Below are positions 8,416 to 16,777 of a stretch of DNA of 35,144 nucleotides, piece after piece. Position 1 is the first letter of the stretch. The number at the start of each line of letters is the position of its first letter. The notes beneath the pieces were generated by a model. It searched no databases and was not told the origin of the DNA. It was given only the letters and a program-made list of their open reading frames with translations. The DNA is from a virus: IMG/VR virus record IMGVR_UViG_3300009496_000025, positions 1 to 35,144 of that record; one strand, 5' to 3'. Position numbers and translations under genes: made by a program.

Positions 8416-8445
8416 TTGTTTTAAACTGAAGAGGAAGCCTCAGCT

Positions 8446-8610
8446 ATGCAAGAAGAAACTAAAGCAGTAGTAGATGTATTGGCTATCGGCGGTACATTAG
8501 GAACTGTAGCTGGGGTACTTCCACCTTTAGCAGCGTTAATTACTATCATCTGGACTTGTTTAAGAATATGGGAAACAGATACTGTTCAAAAGCTTTTAAA
8601 AAAAGATTAG
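8446..8610 (+). CDS. T7-like class II holin candidate, 54 aa
   Basis: This 54-residue protein has the pattern of small podovirus holins: a charged start (MQEETKAVVDVLAIGGTLG), a hydrophobic stretch with LPPLAALITIIWT around residues 25-37, then CLRIWE and a basic tail ending LLKKD. The LPPLAALxTIIWxxxRIWE pattern is one I associate with T7 gp17.5-type holins. Such proteins open the inner membrane to release the endolysin. The SD is GAGGA in AGAGGAAGCC, and a small hairpin (GAGG-AAG-CCTC, 8431-8441) could mask it. The endolysin is 13.6 kb away with a second holin-like gene beside it, so which one triggers lysis is open. Confidence 0.75.
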   Translation: MQEETKAVVDVLAIGGTLGTVAGVLPPLAALITIIWTCLRIWETDTVQKLLKKD

Positions 8611-8636
8611 CTTTTTATATGTTTTTAAGCTATAAT
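8607..8636 (+). promoter_or_regulatory. Possible host sigma70 -10 box (TATAAT) before a start codon
   Basis: A perfect TATAAT sits at 8631-8636, with only a weak -35 match (TTAGCT at 8607-8612, 18-base spacer). Transcription would begin at about 8643, directly at the ATG of the next gene (8644), which has no clear SD. The surroundings are very AT-rich, so chance occurrence is quite possible. Confidence 0.35.
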
Positions 8637-8643
8637 CAAAAGT

Positions 8644-8922
8644 ATGTTTATAATATATAAAGATAATAGTTATGGTATTTTATGTCCTATACTAACAGTT
8701 GAAACTGATATTGAATATGAAGAAGTATATTTAAAACATATCTTTAAAAACTTAAAAGATAGTATAACAAAACCTTACAGGCTGTACAAGAACAATGATC
8801 GTTATTTTTTAACAGAAGAAGATAATATTGTAGTTGGTATTAAGACACCTGAGACTTGGGTAGTGACACAGTTATTTGCTTCTGCTGATGATACAATAAA
8901 AAACTATTTAAAAGGATTATAA
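8644..8922 (+). CDS. Hypothetical protein, 92 aa
   Basis: An unrecognised 92-residue protein (MFIIYKDNSYGILCPILTVE). It alternates short hydrophobic strands with charged stretches, has no membrane segment or known motif, and ends TIKNYLKGL. No convincing SD precedes the ATG; a TATAAT 8 bases upstream would allow a leaderless transcript. The stop lies 3 bases before the next start, and that gene's SD (AAAAGGAT) lies inside this gene's 3' end, so it belongs to the virion operon. It could be a small virion or assembly factor. Confidence 0.72.
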   Translation: MFIIYKDNSYGILCPILTVETDIEYEEVYLKHIFKNLKDSITKPYRLYKNNDRYFLTEEDNIVVGIKTPETWVVTQLFASADDTIKNYLKGL

Positions 8923-8925
8923 AGT

Positions 8926-11900
8926 ATGGCAGCAGGTTGGGGTCTTGGAGGACAGTTAAGTGATGGATTTCTTACAGGAGCTACAGTTTTAAATGTAGGT
9001 GACTGGAGCAGATCTACAGTTGCTAATGTTCCTACGACAACCACTGCTAATTTAAGTAATAATAGCTCTAGTGGTGGTAGTAGCAGTAGTGTTGTTACAA
9101 ACTCTAAAGGCCAAGAAGTAGACGCAGCTGGTAACGCTATTGTTAATACAGCAACTCTTACAAACAAAAAGGGTCAGGAAGTAGACCCTATGGGTATTCC
9201 TTTTTCTACCTCTACAGAAGATACGGTAACTGCTGCACCAGCTACATCAGTACTTGGTGCTGGAACAGGGCCTATGGCAGGTGGTTATACAGAAGCTAAT
9301 CCTAACTTCTCACTAGCACTAGGGGATTTTGTAGGTAATACTGGTGAAAATAGTTATACTTTTGGCGGCTATGGTGCTGGCGCATTAACCCCAAGCTCTA
9401 ATTCGTCAGCTACTCCCGGTCCTTATTCCGGCGGTTATAATTCTGGCATTTCAGCAGGTACTGTATATGCAGGTGGAAATAATACATTTAATGAATCAGC
9501 AGGCAGTGTTTCTTTTAACTCAGGTGTAGCTAACAATAACGTAGGAAGTAGTAATATGAGTGAACAATATAATGTGGAATTTAATTTAACGCCAGAACAA
9601 AGAGCAGCAATAAGAGCAGGAACAGGAGCGGTCGCATCAGAAACATCAGAAGAAGAAAAAGCAGCTATAGCAGAAAAACAAGCAGCAGATAAAGTAGTGC
9701 GTGATAGGGCAGCAGCTCAAGCAGCCGCAGGAACAGCCCCTAGAGAAGCGGTAAAAACAGATGCTAGTATTCAAACAGCTGCTGGTGATATTCAACAAAT
9801 AGGTGAGCTTGCTGGCGTTGAAGCTCCTAAAGCTGTTGAAGCTGTTAAAACCACATTGACAGAAGGTGAAGTAGCGCCAGCCACTACTGCACAAGAAGTA
9901 ACAGCACAAACTTATGAAGCTGCTAAAGCTGGTGACACAGGGGTTACAGAAGCCGCTAAAGGTGTAGTAAGTCCAGAAGCTATTGCAAAGGTTGAAGAAC
10001 AAACAGCACTAACACAAGAAGCTATTGCAGCAGAAAGAGATACAGCTGCTGAACAGGCTGCTTTAGGTGTTGCAGCTACAAGACCAGAAGCTAAAGACTA
10101 TGCAACAGGTATAGAAACTGATGAACGCTTTCAAATTATTCAGGCACAAGATCCAGCAGTAGCTACACGTATTGCTGAAACAATGTCTAAAAGAGAACAA
10201 CAAGCTCTTCTTGATATTATCTCTACTGAAGGTGTTAACCTAGAAGATATACCAGAATATCTATTAGCTGCTACAAGAGAAGCTCAGACAGGTGAAGCTA
10301 AGACACGAATTTCACAAGAACTAGGTGCTGTTCCTTCTGTAGATCTTGAAGGTCGGCAAGCTATTACAGGTACTGTACCACAGGGTGACGCTGCACAGAT
10401 CGGTGGTATTCCTACAATGGCAGCGGCTGGTATGCAAGCAGTTACAGGTGCAGCCCGTAGCGCAGCAGCAGCAGATATGTTAGCCGTTGTAGCTAATGTA
10501 CCAGCAGAAGTAAGTGCAGCGTTATCAGAAGACCCAGCAAGCGTTGAAGCTGCTTTAGATAGCGGAGAAGCCCCTGAACTTGTAGCCGCTGTAGCTGCTT
10601 TACCTACTGAAGCACTTGTATCTACACAGATGGAACAGCTTTTAGCAGGCATGGAAGAGGGTAAGACTCCTATATGGGCTAGGCCAGCAGTAGCTGCTAT
10701 TGAACAGCAAATGGCTCAGAGAGGTCTTTCAGCCTCTACAGTAGGCCGTGATGCGCTGTTTAATGCTATCATACAGAGTGCTTTACCGATGGCTCAGAGC
10801 AATGCACAGGCTCTTCAGCAACGTGCAGCTCAAAACCTTTCAAATGAACAGCAAGTTAATTTGGCGAATGCTCAGAATACAATGACTATTCGTATGCAGA
10901 ACCTTGCAAATACTCAGACAGCTTCTTCTCAGACAGCACAAATGGCTAATGAGATTAAACTACAGCAAGGCGCTTTCAAACAACAAGCTATTATTACTAG
11001 TGCAGAACAGGCACAGCAAGTAGAACTAACTAACGCACAGATGGCTCAGCAGAAAGCACAGCAAGAGTCTGCACAGAAACAACAAGCAGCTATCTCTACT
11101 TTAAGTGTAGGCGCTCAAGCAGATCTTGCAAACCTTCAGTACTTAAATGCTTCTGCATCACAGAATATGACCGCCGAACAACAGGCTAAACTAACTACTT
11201 ATAATGCTCAAGTAGAACGTATTGTAAGACAAGCAGATTTAAAGCAAGACATGGAAAAAGCTAATCTATCTGCTGAAGTACAAGTAGAGTTAGCTAATCT
11301 TACTGAAAAGAATGCAGCAGCTAGAGATACAATGACTGCTGTAAACCAAGAACGTCTTACTAATCTAAATACTTTAGTAGACTTTAAAAAGACTAATGTT
11401 TCTCTTGCACAGCAGATGGACTTAGCTAATTTAAATAATGAACAGCAAATGGAGCTTGCTAATCTTTCAGAAAAGGCAGCTACAGATACTGCTAACTTTA
11501 GTGCTGCTAATCAATTTAGATTACAAGAGCTAACTGTCTATACAAACATGATGGCTAAGAACGAAGACCTTAGACAGAATGCAGAGATGGCACGTTTAAG
11601 CGCCTCTGAAAAAGTTCAACTAGCTAACCTAACTTTTAAAAACCAAGCAGATGCAGAATCTATGAATGCTCAGAATGTTGCTGAGCTTCAGATGTATGAA
11701 AAGAAGATGCAGGCTGGTCAAGTCAATGCACAGCTTGCACAGCAGATGGGCCTTGCAAACCTTTCAAATAAACAAGAAGCAGCTATGTTTAATGCTCAGA
11801 TTAATGGCAACTTAGACATGAAGCAAATGGATGCTAATCAACAGATGGCTATTGCTAATAGTCAGTTTATGCAGACAATGACACAAACTAAGTTTAGTGC

Positions 11901-12684
11901 TGATCAACAAGCAGCTATGCAGAACGCAGCGGCTATGGCTTCTATGGACATGGCTAATATTGATCAAAGAACTAAGTTAGCTGTAGAAAATGCTAAAAGC
12001 TTTTTAGCTATGGATATGGCTAATCTAGGTAATGAACAACAAGCTATTATGTTAGATCAACAGATGTTACAACAACGTTTGTTATCTGATCAAGCAGCTA
12101 CAAATGCAGCAGCACAGTTTAATGCTACTTCTGAAACTCAAACAATGCAGTTTATGTCTAGTCTAAAGCTACAGGCTGATCAGTTTAATAGTGCTCAGAC
12201 AAATGCAATGGAACAGTTTAATGTTTCAGAAGCTAATAAGCTTTCAGCCTTAGACTCTGCAAATATTCTAGAAGCTGATAAGTTTAATGCGCAGATTACT
12301 ACATCAGTAGAACAGTTTAACGCTAATCTTGATTATCAAAGAGATCAGTGGAATGCTGCTAATGCACAAGCTATTGAACAAGCTAATATTGCTTGGAGAA
12401 GAAATGCTAACTTAGCGGATACTGCTGCTGAGAATGCAGCTAATCAACAAAGTGTACAGAATAGCTTTGCTCTTACAGCAGCTTCACAAGCTCAACTGTG
12501 GCAAGAGATGCGCGATTTAGCTGCTTTTGATTTGAATGTATCTCAAGCTGATCTTGATAGGAAAATAACAGTAGTGCAGTCGGCCCTTCAGAACGAAGCT
12601 TTCATGACTAGCACAGATGTAAAAATAGTACAGCAGCGAACAGCTTTGTTTAACATTTTAGATGAGATCGGTATAAATATTTAA
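8926..12684 (+). CDS. Large Ala/Gln-rich coiled-coil virion protein
   Basis: A 1252-residue protein. Residues 1-210 are Gly/Ser/Asn-rich low-complexity sequence. From about 211 it is dominated by Ala, Gln, Glu and Asn helices. The central and C-terminal parts repeat QQMxLANLNNEQQ-type motifs (LANLSEKAA, QQMGLANLSNKQ), which predict very long coiled coils. Near the C-terminus, QFNANLDYQRDQWNAANAQ followed by AIEQANIAWRRNANL is an arrangement I recall from virion proteins of many marine phages. In T7-like phages an Ala/Gln-rich internal core or ejection protein lies in the equivalent place. I therefore infer a virion protein, possibly ejected into the host; it is not clearly homologous to T7 gp14, gp15 or gp16. 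SD is AAAAGGAT. Confidence 0.75.
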   Translation: MAAGWGLGGQLSDGFLTGATVLNVGDWSRSTVANVPTTTTANLSNNSSSGGSSSSVVTNSKGQEVDAAGNAIVNTATLTNKKGQEVDPMGIPFSTSTEDTVTAAPATSVLGAGTGPMAGGYTEANPNFSLALGDFVGNTGENSYTFGGYGAGALTPSSNSSATPGPYSGGYNSGISAGTVYAGGNNTFNESAGSVSFNSGVANNNVGSSNMSEQYNVEFNLTPEQRAAIRAGTGAVASETSEEEKAAIAEKQAADKVVRDRAAAQAAAGTAPREAVKTDASIQTAAGDIQQIGELAGVEAPKAVEAVKTTLTEGEVAPATTAQEVTAQTYEAAKAGDTGVTEAAKGVVSPEAIAKVEEQTALTQEAIAAERDTAAEQAALGVAATRPEAKDYATGIETDERFQIIQAQDPAVATRIAETMSKREQQALLDIISTEGVNLEDIPEYLLAATREAQTGEAKTRISQELGAVPSVDLEGRQAITGTVPQGDAAQIGGIPTMAAAGMQAVTGAARSAAAADMLAVVANVPAEVSAALSEDPASVEAALDSGEAPELVAAVAALPTEALVSTQMEQLLAGMEEGKTPIWARPAVAAIEQQMAQRGLSASTVGRDALFNAIIQSALPMAQSNAQALQQRAAQNLSNEQQVNLANAQNTMTIRMQNLANTQTASSQTAQMANEIKLQQGAFKQQAIITSAEQAQQVELTNAQMAQQKAQQESAQKQQAAISTLSVGAQADLANLQYLNASASQNMTAEQQAKLTTYNAQVERIVRQADLKQDMEKANLSAEVQVELANLTEKNAAARDTMTAVNQERLTNLNTLVDFKKTNVSLAQQMDLANLNNEQQMELANLSEKAATDTANFSAANQFRLQELTVYTNMMAKNEDLRQNAEMARLSASEKVQLANLTFKNQADAESMNAQNVAELQMYEKKMQAGQVNAQLAQQMGLANLSNKQEAAMFNAQINGNLDMKQMDANQQMAIANSQFMQTMTQTKFSADQQAAMQNAAAMASMDMANIDQRTKLAVENAKSFLAMDMANLGNEQQAIMLDQQMLQQRLLSDQAATNAAAQFNATSETQTMQFMSSLKLQADQFNSAQTNAMEQFNVSEANKLSALDSANILEADKFNAQITTSVEQFNANLDYQRDQWNAANAQAIEQANIAWRRNANLADTAAENAANQQSVQNSFALTAASQAQLWQEMRDLAAFDLNVSQADLDRKITVVQSALQNEAFMTSTDVKIVQQRTALFNILDEIGINI

Positions 12685-12698
12685 TAGGAGTTTAAAGT

Positions 12699-13799
12699 AT
12701 GGGATTTTTTAGTAAGCTTTGGAAAGGTATTAAAAAGCCATTTAAGGCAATTGGTAAGGCGGTAAAGGGTGCATTTAAAAGCTTTGGCAAGCTTGTTAAT
12801 AAGGCAGGTATACTTGGACAAGTAGCTATGTTCTTTATCCTACCGGGTATTGCTAATGCAGCTTTCGGTGCTTTAGGGGGTATGTGGGCAGGTGCCGCTA
12901 GTAAACTTGCAGGTGTAGCTGGTAAAGGTGTAATGGGTTCTATTGCTAGAGGCGCTGGATGGGTTATGCAGAAAGCCAGTCAGTTTGCTGGTACAGTTAA
13001 GGCTGGTTTTAAAACTGTTACTGGTGCTGTCACTGAGTTCTTTGGTGCTACAGGTAGGTACATTGGTGGTAAGTTAGGGATGAAGACAGCCGCAGGTACT
13101 GTGATGCCTAACCTGTCTGTAGGAGAAGCTTGGGGTCAATACAGTAATGCAATGGTTAAGAACTTCGATGCTTTTGTAGGTAAAGGTGCTGAGTTTTTAG
13201 GTACAAGTAGTGCTTCTTCTGCTGCAACGGCTGCTGTACGCGACTTACCCGTATTAGGTGGGACAGGTGCTGGTGTAGCTGATCTTCCGGTACTGAGCGA
13301 GACTGGTGCCGGTTCGTTATCTAGCAGTATGTCTTTTGATGCAGGCACTCCAGCGTTTGGAGGTGGTCTTAGTGGCGGGTTATCAACTCCTACAGTTAGT
13401 AATTTAATAACGCCGGTAGCTGCCCCCCAATCCTTGCTATCTCGTGCTGGTTCCTACATAACCGATCTCCCCGGAAGAGCTAAGGAGTATGTTACAAGTG
13501 GAGACATGGGTAGAGATGCTCTAGCTAAAGCAGAGGCTTTACCCGGAGATGTAGTGGGTAGTTTAGCAATGAATAAAGTTATGGCGGCAATAGACCCGGC
13601 AGAAGAGTACGAGGCTGGGACGGTTTGGGGATCTAATGCAGGTACTTATAGAAGCTCACAAACTATACAAGCTTCACAGGTAGATGACTATACTTCTTTT
13701 GCTTCTCAGTATACTATAGGTACTTCTCCTGACGGGATGTGGGGTGGTGCTGTTAACACTAAGAATTATTATGATAGTTACATGCAACAGTTTTCATAA
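12699..13799 (+). CDS. Internal virion-type protein with cationic amphipathic N-terminus
   Basis: A 366-residue protein. Its first ~38 residues (GFFSKLWKGIKKPFKAIGKA and onward) repeat Lys-x-x-Gly/Phe/Lys spacing and would form a strongly cationic amphipathic helix. Hydrophobic segments follow (VAMFFILPGIANAAFGALGG, about residues 41-65) and then Gly/Ala-rich helices to about 120. The rest is low-complexity, ending in a region with NAGTYRSSQTIQASQ. I recall such proteins next to giant internal virion proteins in marine podoviruses. The layout suggests membrane interaction during genome ejection. This is inference; holin-like toxicity is less likely at this size. SD is ATAGGAGT, 8 bases before the ATG, which follows the previous stop by 14 bases. 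Confidence 0.7.
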   Translation: MGFFSKLWKGIKKPFKAIGKAVKGAFKSFGKLVNKAGILGQVAMFFILPGIANAAFGALGGMWAGAASKLAGVAGKGVMGSIARGAGWVMQKASQFAGTVKAGFKTVTGAVTEFFGATGRYIGGKLGMKTAAGTVMPNLSVGEAWGQYSNAMVKNFDAFVGKGAEFLGTSSASSAATAAVRDLPVLGGTGAGVADLPVLSETGAGSLSSSMSFDAGTPAFGGGLSGGLSTPTVSNLITPVAAPQSLLSRAGSYITDLPGRAKEYVTSGDMGRDALAKAEALPGDVVGSLAMNKVMAAIDPAEEYEAGTVWGSNAGTYRSSQTIQASQVDDYTSFASQYTIGTSPDGMWGGAVNTKNYYDSYMQQFS

Positions 13800-13812
13800 A
13801 GGAATATAAATA

Positions 13813-14340
13813 ATGTCAGATTTAGACAAAGCTTTCTATAAAGCAGGTACATCTTTTAAAAGGCCCATACCCGGACACTCTTTAACTAATTCTCCTGATA
13901 CTCCTCATCCGTTTGAAGGGCCGCCTGTTTATACAAATAGGACAAAGGCTTTAGAGTACTTTTTTGAGCTTTTAACAGAAGAGAATATATATATAAAAGT
14001 GTTAGATGCTTTAGAAGACGGTACTACTGTAATGGACATTGTTAAGGTTCTTGTTTACAAATCATTTTCAGAAGGCTTAATAAACCCTGATATGATGTTA
14101 ATTGTAGCTGAGCCTTTAGCATATATGATTGCTTCTTTAGCAGAAAGGGCTGATGTTGAATTTGTTATCAGCGATGATGAAGATGAAGATGAGCAAGAAC
14201 CAGCTGGAGGCGGTATGCAGATGTTAAATGATTCTCTTTCTTCTATTAAAAACCCGCAGAAAGACGAAGAATTTCCAGCTGAGCTAAGTGCTAAAATAGA
14301 AAATATAGAACCACCACGTTCTTTGTTAGGAGAAAAATAA
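13813..14340 (+). CDS. Conserved phage protein, 175 aa, virion operon
   Basis: A 175-residue protein. It begins MSDLDKAFYKAGTSFKRPIPG, then SLTNSPDTPHPFEGPP. A helical core follows (about residues 45-115: ALEYFFELLTEENIYIKVLD, then INPDMMLIVAEPLAYMIASL). A strongly acidic run SDDEDEDEQE around 126-135 precedes a polar tail. I recall proteins with the PIPGxSLTNxPxxPxPxE start in several marine phages, where the role was unknown. The core is hydrophobic but Pro/Glu interrupted, so not a clear membrane protein. It is immediately followed by the next gene with no gap (stop at 14338-14340, ATG at 14341). A small virion or assembly protein is the likeliest role. Confidence 0.72.
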   Translation: MSDLDKAFYKAGTSFKRPIPGHSLTNSPDTPHPFEGPPVYTNRTKALEYFFELLTEENIYIKVLDALEDGTTVMDIVKVLVYKSFSEGLINPDMMLIVAEPLAYMIASLAERADVEFVISDDEDEDEQEPAGGGMQMLNDSLSSIKNPQKDEEFPAELSAKIENIEPPRSLLGEK

Positions 14341-16776
14341 ATGGCTACATCATTAGGACAAGCTTATTCCATTTTAGGGTCTGCTCAAGGAGCTGAGTTT
14401 AAAAGACGTAGAGAAGAAGAAAGAGATTACTACGCTACTCAAGAAAGAAAAGCTAGGCAGAATATGCTTCTTGGTTATCTTGTAAAGCCTATTGGTGAAC
14501 AAATTGCTGCTGGTGTTTCTGATGTTATTGCAGCGCCTTTTAGAGATCCAATGAAAAAACTATTAGATAGTGAACAAGCTAGGTCGTTTAAATCTGATAT
14601 AAATAAACTCAATAAATACAAAACATCATTAGTCGGTATACAGAAACAAATCACAGACAAACACAGCGGTGATACTAATTCGTATGCTATTCAAAAAATT
14701 ACGGAAGATAAAACTAGAGAAGTTTTTGCGGCTTACCAAGCTCAGTATTCTGGTCTTACTGATGCAGAAATAAGAGATAGTAAGACTGATATTGGTAATG
14801 CTTATAGAAAAGATTTAGCAGCTCACTTAAAAACTGTTAATGAAGAAGCCGCCGAATACGCTACTAATTTAAATAACGCTTTTACGGCTGCTGCTAGTAT
14901 GAGTACTTCAGCAGAAATAACAGAAACTTTAGAAAAAGTAACTCCTTATTCTAAGGGTATTGTTTCTAAAGCATGGAACATGGGTTCTTCTTTGTTTCGT
15001 GGGGAGCCTATGCTTGGCGGCCCTTCTAAAGCTCGTAAAGAAGAGAGTTTACTTAAGGCACGTGAGATCCTTGACTTTACTACAGAAGAAGTAGAAACCT
15101 TAACTACTATTCTTGAAGCAGGCGCATCAAATCGCGCCTTTGAAGAGTCGCTAATAACAAAGTCTCTTAAACAGGATATAAAAAATAGAACAGAATATTT
15201 TGACTTCTTAGATAATGAGTCACTATCTGAAGATGTTGCGGCTGGTAAATACAGTAATAATTTCAATATAACTTTTAATAGCTTAATTAAAAATGGTACT
15301 ACACCTACCTATAGAGAAGTTCGCAATAAAATGCAAGATAAATATGGCATTAATGCTGTTATGTCAGGCGATGATATTAAAAACATACAAGATAAACTAG
15401 CTGCAACTAATTCTGAAATGGCCGCTACTAAAAAGAAATTTATAGTGGATGTTTATAACTCTACTGCATCAACGCAAATTGATAGCATAGAAGAAGTGTC
15501 TTCTAGAATATTAAAACTACCTGCATATAAAGAGGCTGAAGCTCAATGGGACTTAATAAATAGGGCGGCAACCAGAATGGCAGCTGATAGTGTTTTTAAT
15601 GAATATGAAAGGTTAACTCCGCAGGAAAGAGAGGCCTATGTAGCAAACACCTCTAGAGAAGCTCAGATAGAAATGGTAGAAAAAAGAACTGTGTTCATTA
15701 TTCAAAACTCATTAGAAACAAAAGCAGAGACAGAAACTAACCTTTTTAGCTCTGATGTTACTACAAATAAATTTACAGGATTTTTAAAGTTTGACAAAGA
15801 GGCATTTGATGCTTCTAAGCAAGGTCAGCCAGCAACTACACCGCCTTCTACTACGACTGAACTGTTACCTTTTTCATCAGTAGAAGATATTTTAAAAGAA
15901 AAATATCTTGAAGACCCAGACGCCTTTTTTCCTAAAGTAGTGGCTACGATGAGACAAGATAATAAGGTTGCTATACCTGATGATGATACGTTGTTATTAA
16001 TGGCAAGAAAGTGGAAATCAGGGATTAACGAAATGCCGTCTGAACCTGCATCCACTGTTGGAAGAGAGGTAGGAGCTGCTGCAATACCACAGGTTCTAAG
16101 CACTTTAAAAGATTTATTACCGGGAGTTAGCAGTCTTTCACTAGGACAGACGCCATCTGAATTTTCAAGTCAAAATAAAAAACTAGCAAAAGTTACAGGT
16201 ACGCCTCCGTCAATGACAGCAACTACAGACAGAGCAGGGCAGCAGCAGCTTTTAGAAAACATAAGACCTAGAGGTGTAGAAACTACAATCGAGCCTGAGC
16301 CTAGAGAGCGGGAGCGTTCCTTGCTAGAGCTGCCTGTAGAACCGAAAGAAACTCCACTTACGGTAGACACAAAAGATAGAAAAGCTGAGCCTGTTAATGA
16401 AGAAATTACTATGGCTTTAGCAGGTACTGATGCTCCAGACGTTGATAAAGTTAAAGAGTATTTAGATAAAACAAAAACAAAAGTAACCGAAGATGTACTT
16501 AGTGATTTAATTAAAACGTCACAATATGATCCTGATGTAATTGAATTACTACGTGAAAGATATAACTACGTGCCAAAAGGTTTAAGTTTACGTGGATATC
16601 CGCAATTTAATCCTGCTGGTTCTATTGAAGATAAAGTTAAATTTATGCTTTCTTTAGGCAGAGGAAAAACTGAAGATTTTATGATTGATTTACAGCGATC
16701 TAAAATAATGAGTGAGGATGATTTAAAACTTATGACAGAATCTTATCTTAACAGATTAAAACAGGGTAATACTTAA
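14341..16776 (+). CDS. Large helical virion protein, 811 aa
   Basis: An 811-residue protein I do not recognise. It begins MATSLGQAYSILGSAQGAEF followed by a Lys/Arg/Glu-rich coiled coil (KRRREEERDYYATQERKARQ). A long helical body with many Glu, Lys, Asn and Thr residues runs to about 500. A Pro/Thr-rich stretch (QPATTPPSTTTE, about 498-510) and a second Pro/Glu-rich linker (around 640-690) separate it from a C-terminal helical segment near 700-811. There are no membrane spans or catalytic motifs. The start is behind TTAGGAGAAAAATAA. It sits between smaller virion-like genes and the giant 1813-residue gene, so an internal core or ejection protein analogous to T7 gp15 is the best inference, without detectable homology. 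Confidence 0.7.
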   Translation: MATSLGQAYSILGSAQGAEFKRRREEERDYYATQERKARQNMLLGYLVKPIGEQIAAGVSDVIAAPFRDPMKKLLDSEQARSFKSDINKLNKYKTSLVGIQKQITDKHSGDTNSYAIQKITEDKTREVFAAYQAQYSGLTDAEIRDSKTDIGNAYRKDLAAHLKTVNEEAAEYATNLNNAFTAAASMSTSAEITETLEKVTPYSKGIVSKAWNMGSSLFRGEPMLGGPSKARKEESLLKAREILDFTTEEVETLTTILEAGASNRAFEESLITKSLKQDIKNRTEYFDFLDNESLSEDVAAGKYSNNFNITFNSLIKNGTTPTYREVRNKMQDKYGINAVMSGDDIKNIQDKLAATNSEMAATKKKFIVDVYNSTASTQIDSIEEVSSRILKLPAYKEAEAQWDLINRAATRMAADSVFNEYERLTPQEREAYVANTSREAQIEMVEKRTVFIIQNSLETKAETETNLFSSDVTTNKFTGFLKFDKEAFDASKQGQPATTPPSTTTELLPFSSVEDILKEKYLEDPDAFFPKVVATMRQDNKVAIPDDDTLLLMARKWKSGINEMPSEPASTVGREVGAAAIPQVLSTLKDLLPGVSSLSLGQTPSEFSSQNKKLAKVTGTPPSMTATTDRAGQQQLLENIRPRGVETTIEPEPRERERSLLELPVEPKETPLTVDTKDRKAEPVNEEITMALAGTDAPDVDKVKEYLDKTKTKVTEDVLSDLIKTSQYDPDVIELLRERYNYVPKGLSLRGYPQFNPAGSIEDKVKFMLSLGRGKTEDFMIDLQRSKIMSEDDLKLMTESYLNRLKQGNT

Positions 16777-16777
16777 T

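Noticed and set aside
8590-8630. Possible intrinsic terminator AAAAAG-ATTAG-CTTTTT after the holin gene
   Set aside because: The stem is nearly all A-T, with no GC core; predicted to be too weak, and it overlaps the stop codon.
9646-10002. Cys/Phe-rich 118-residue frame on the minus strand
   Set aside because: It mirrors Ala/Glu/Thr codons of the coiled-coil gene on the other strand; no SD and no protein-like composition.
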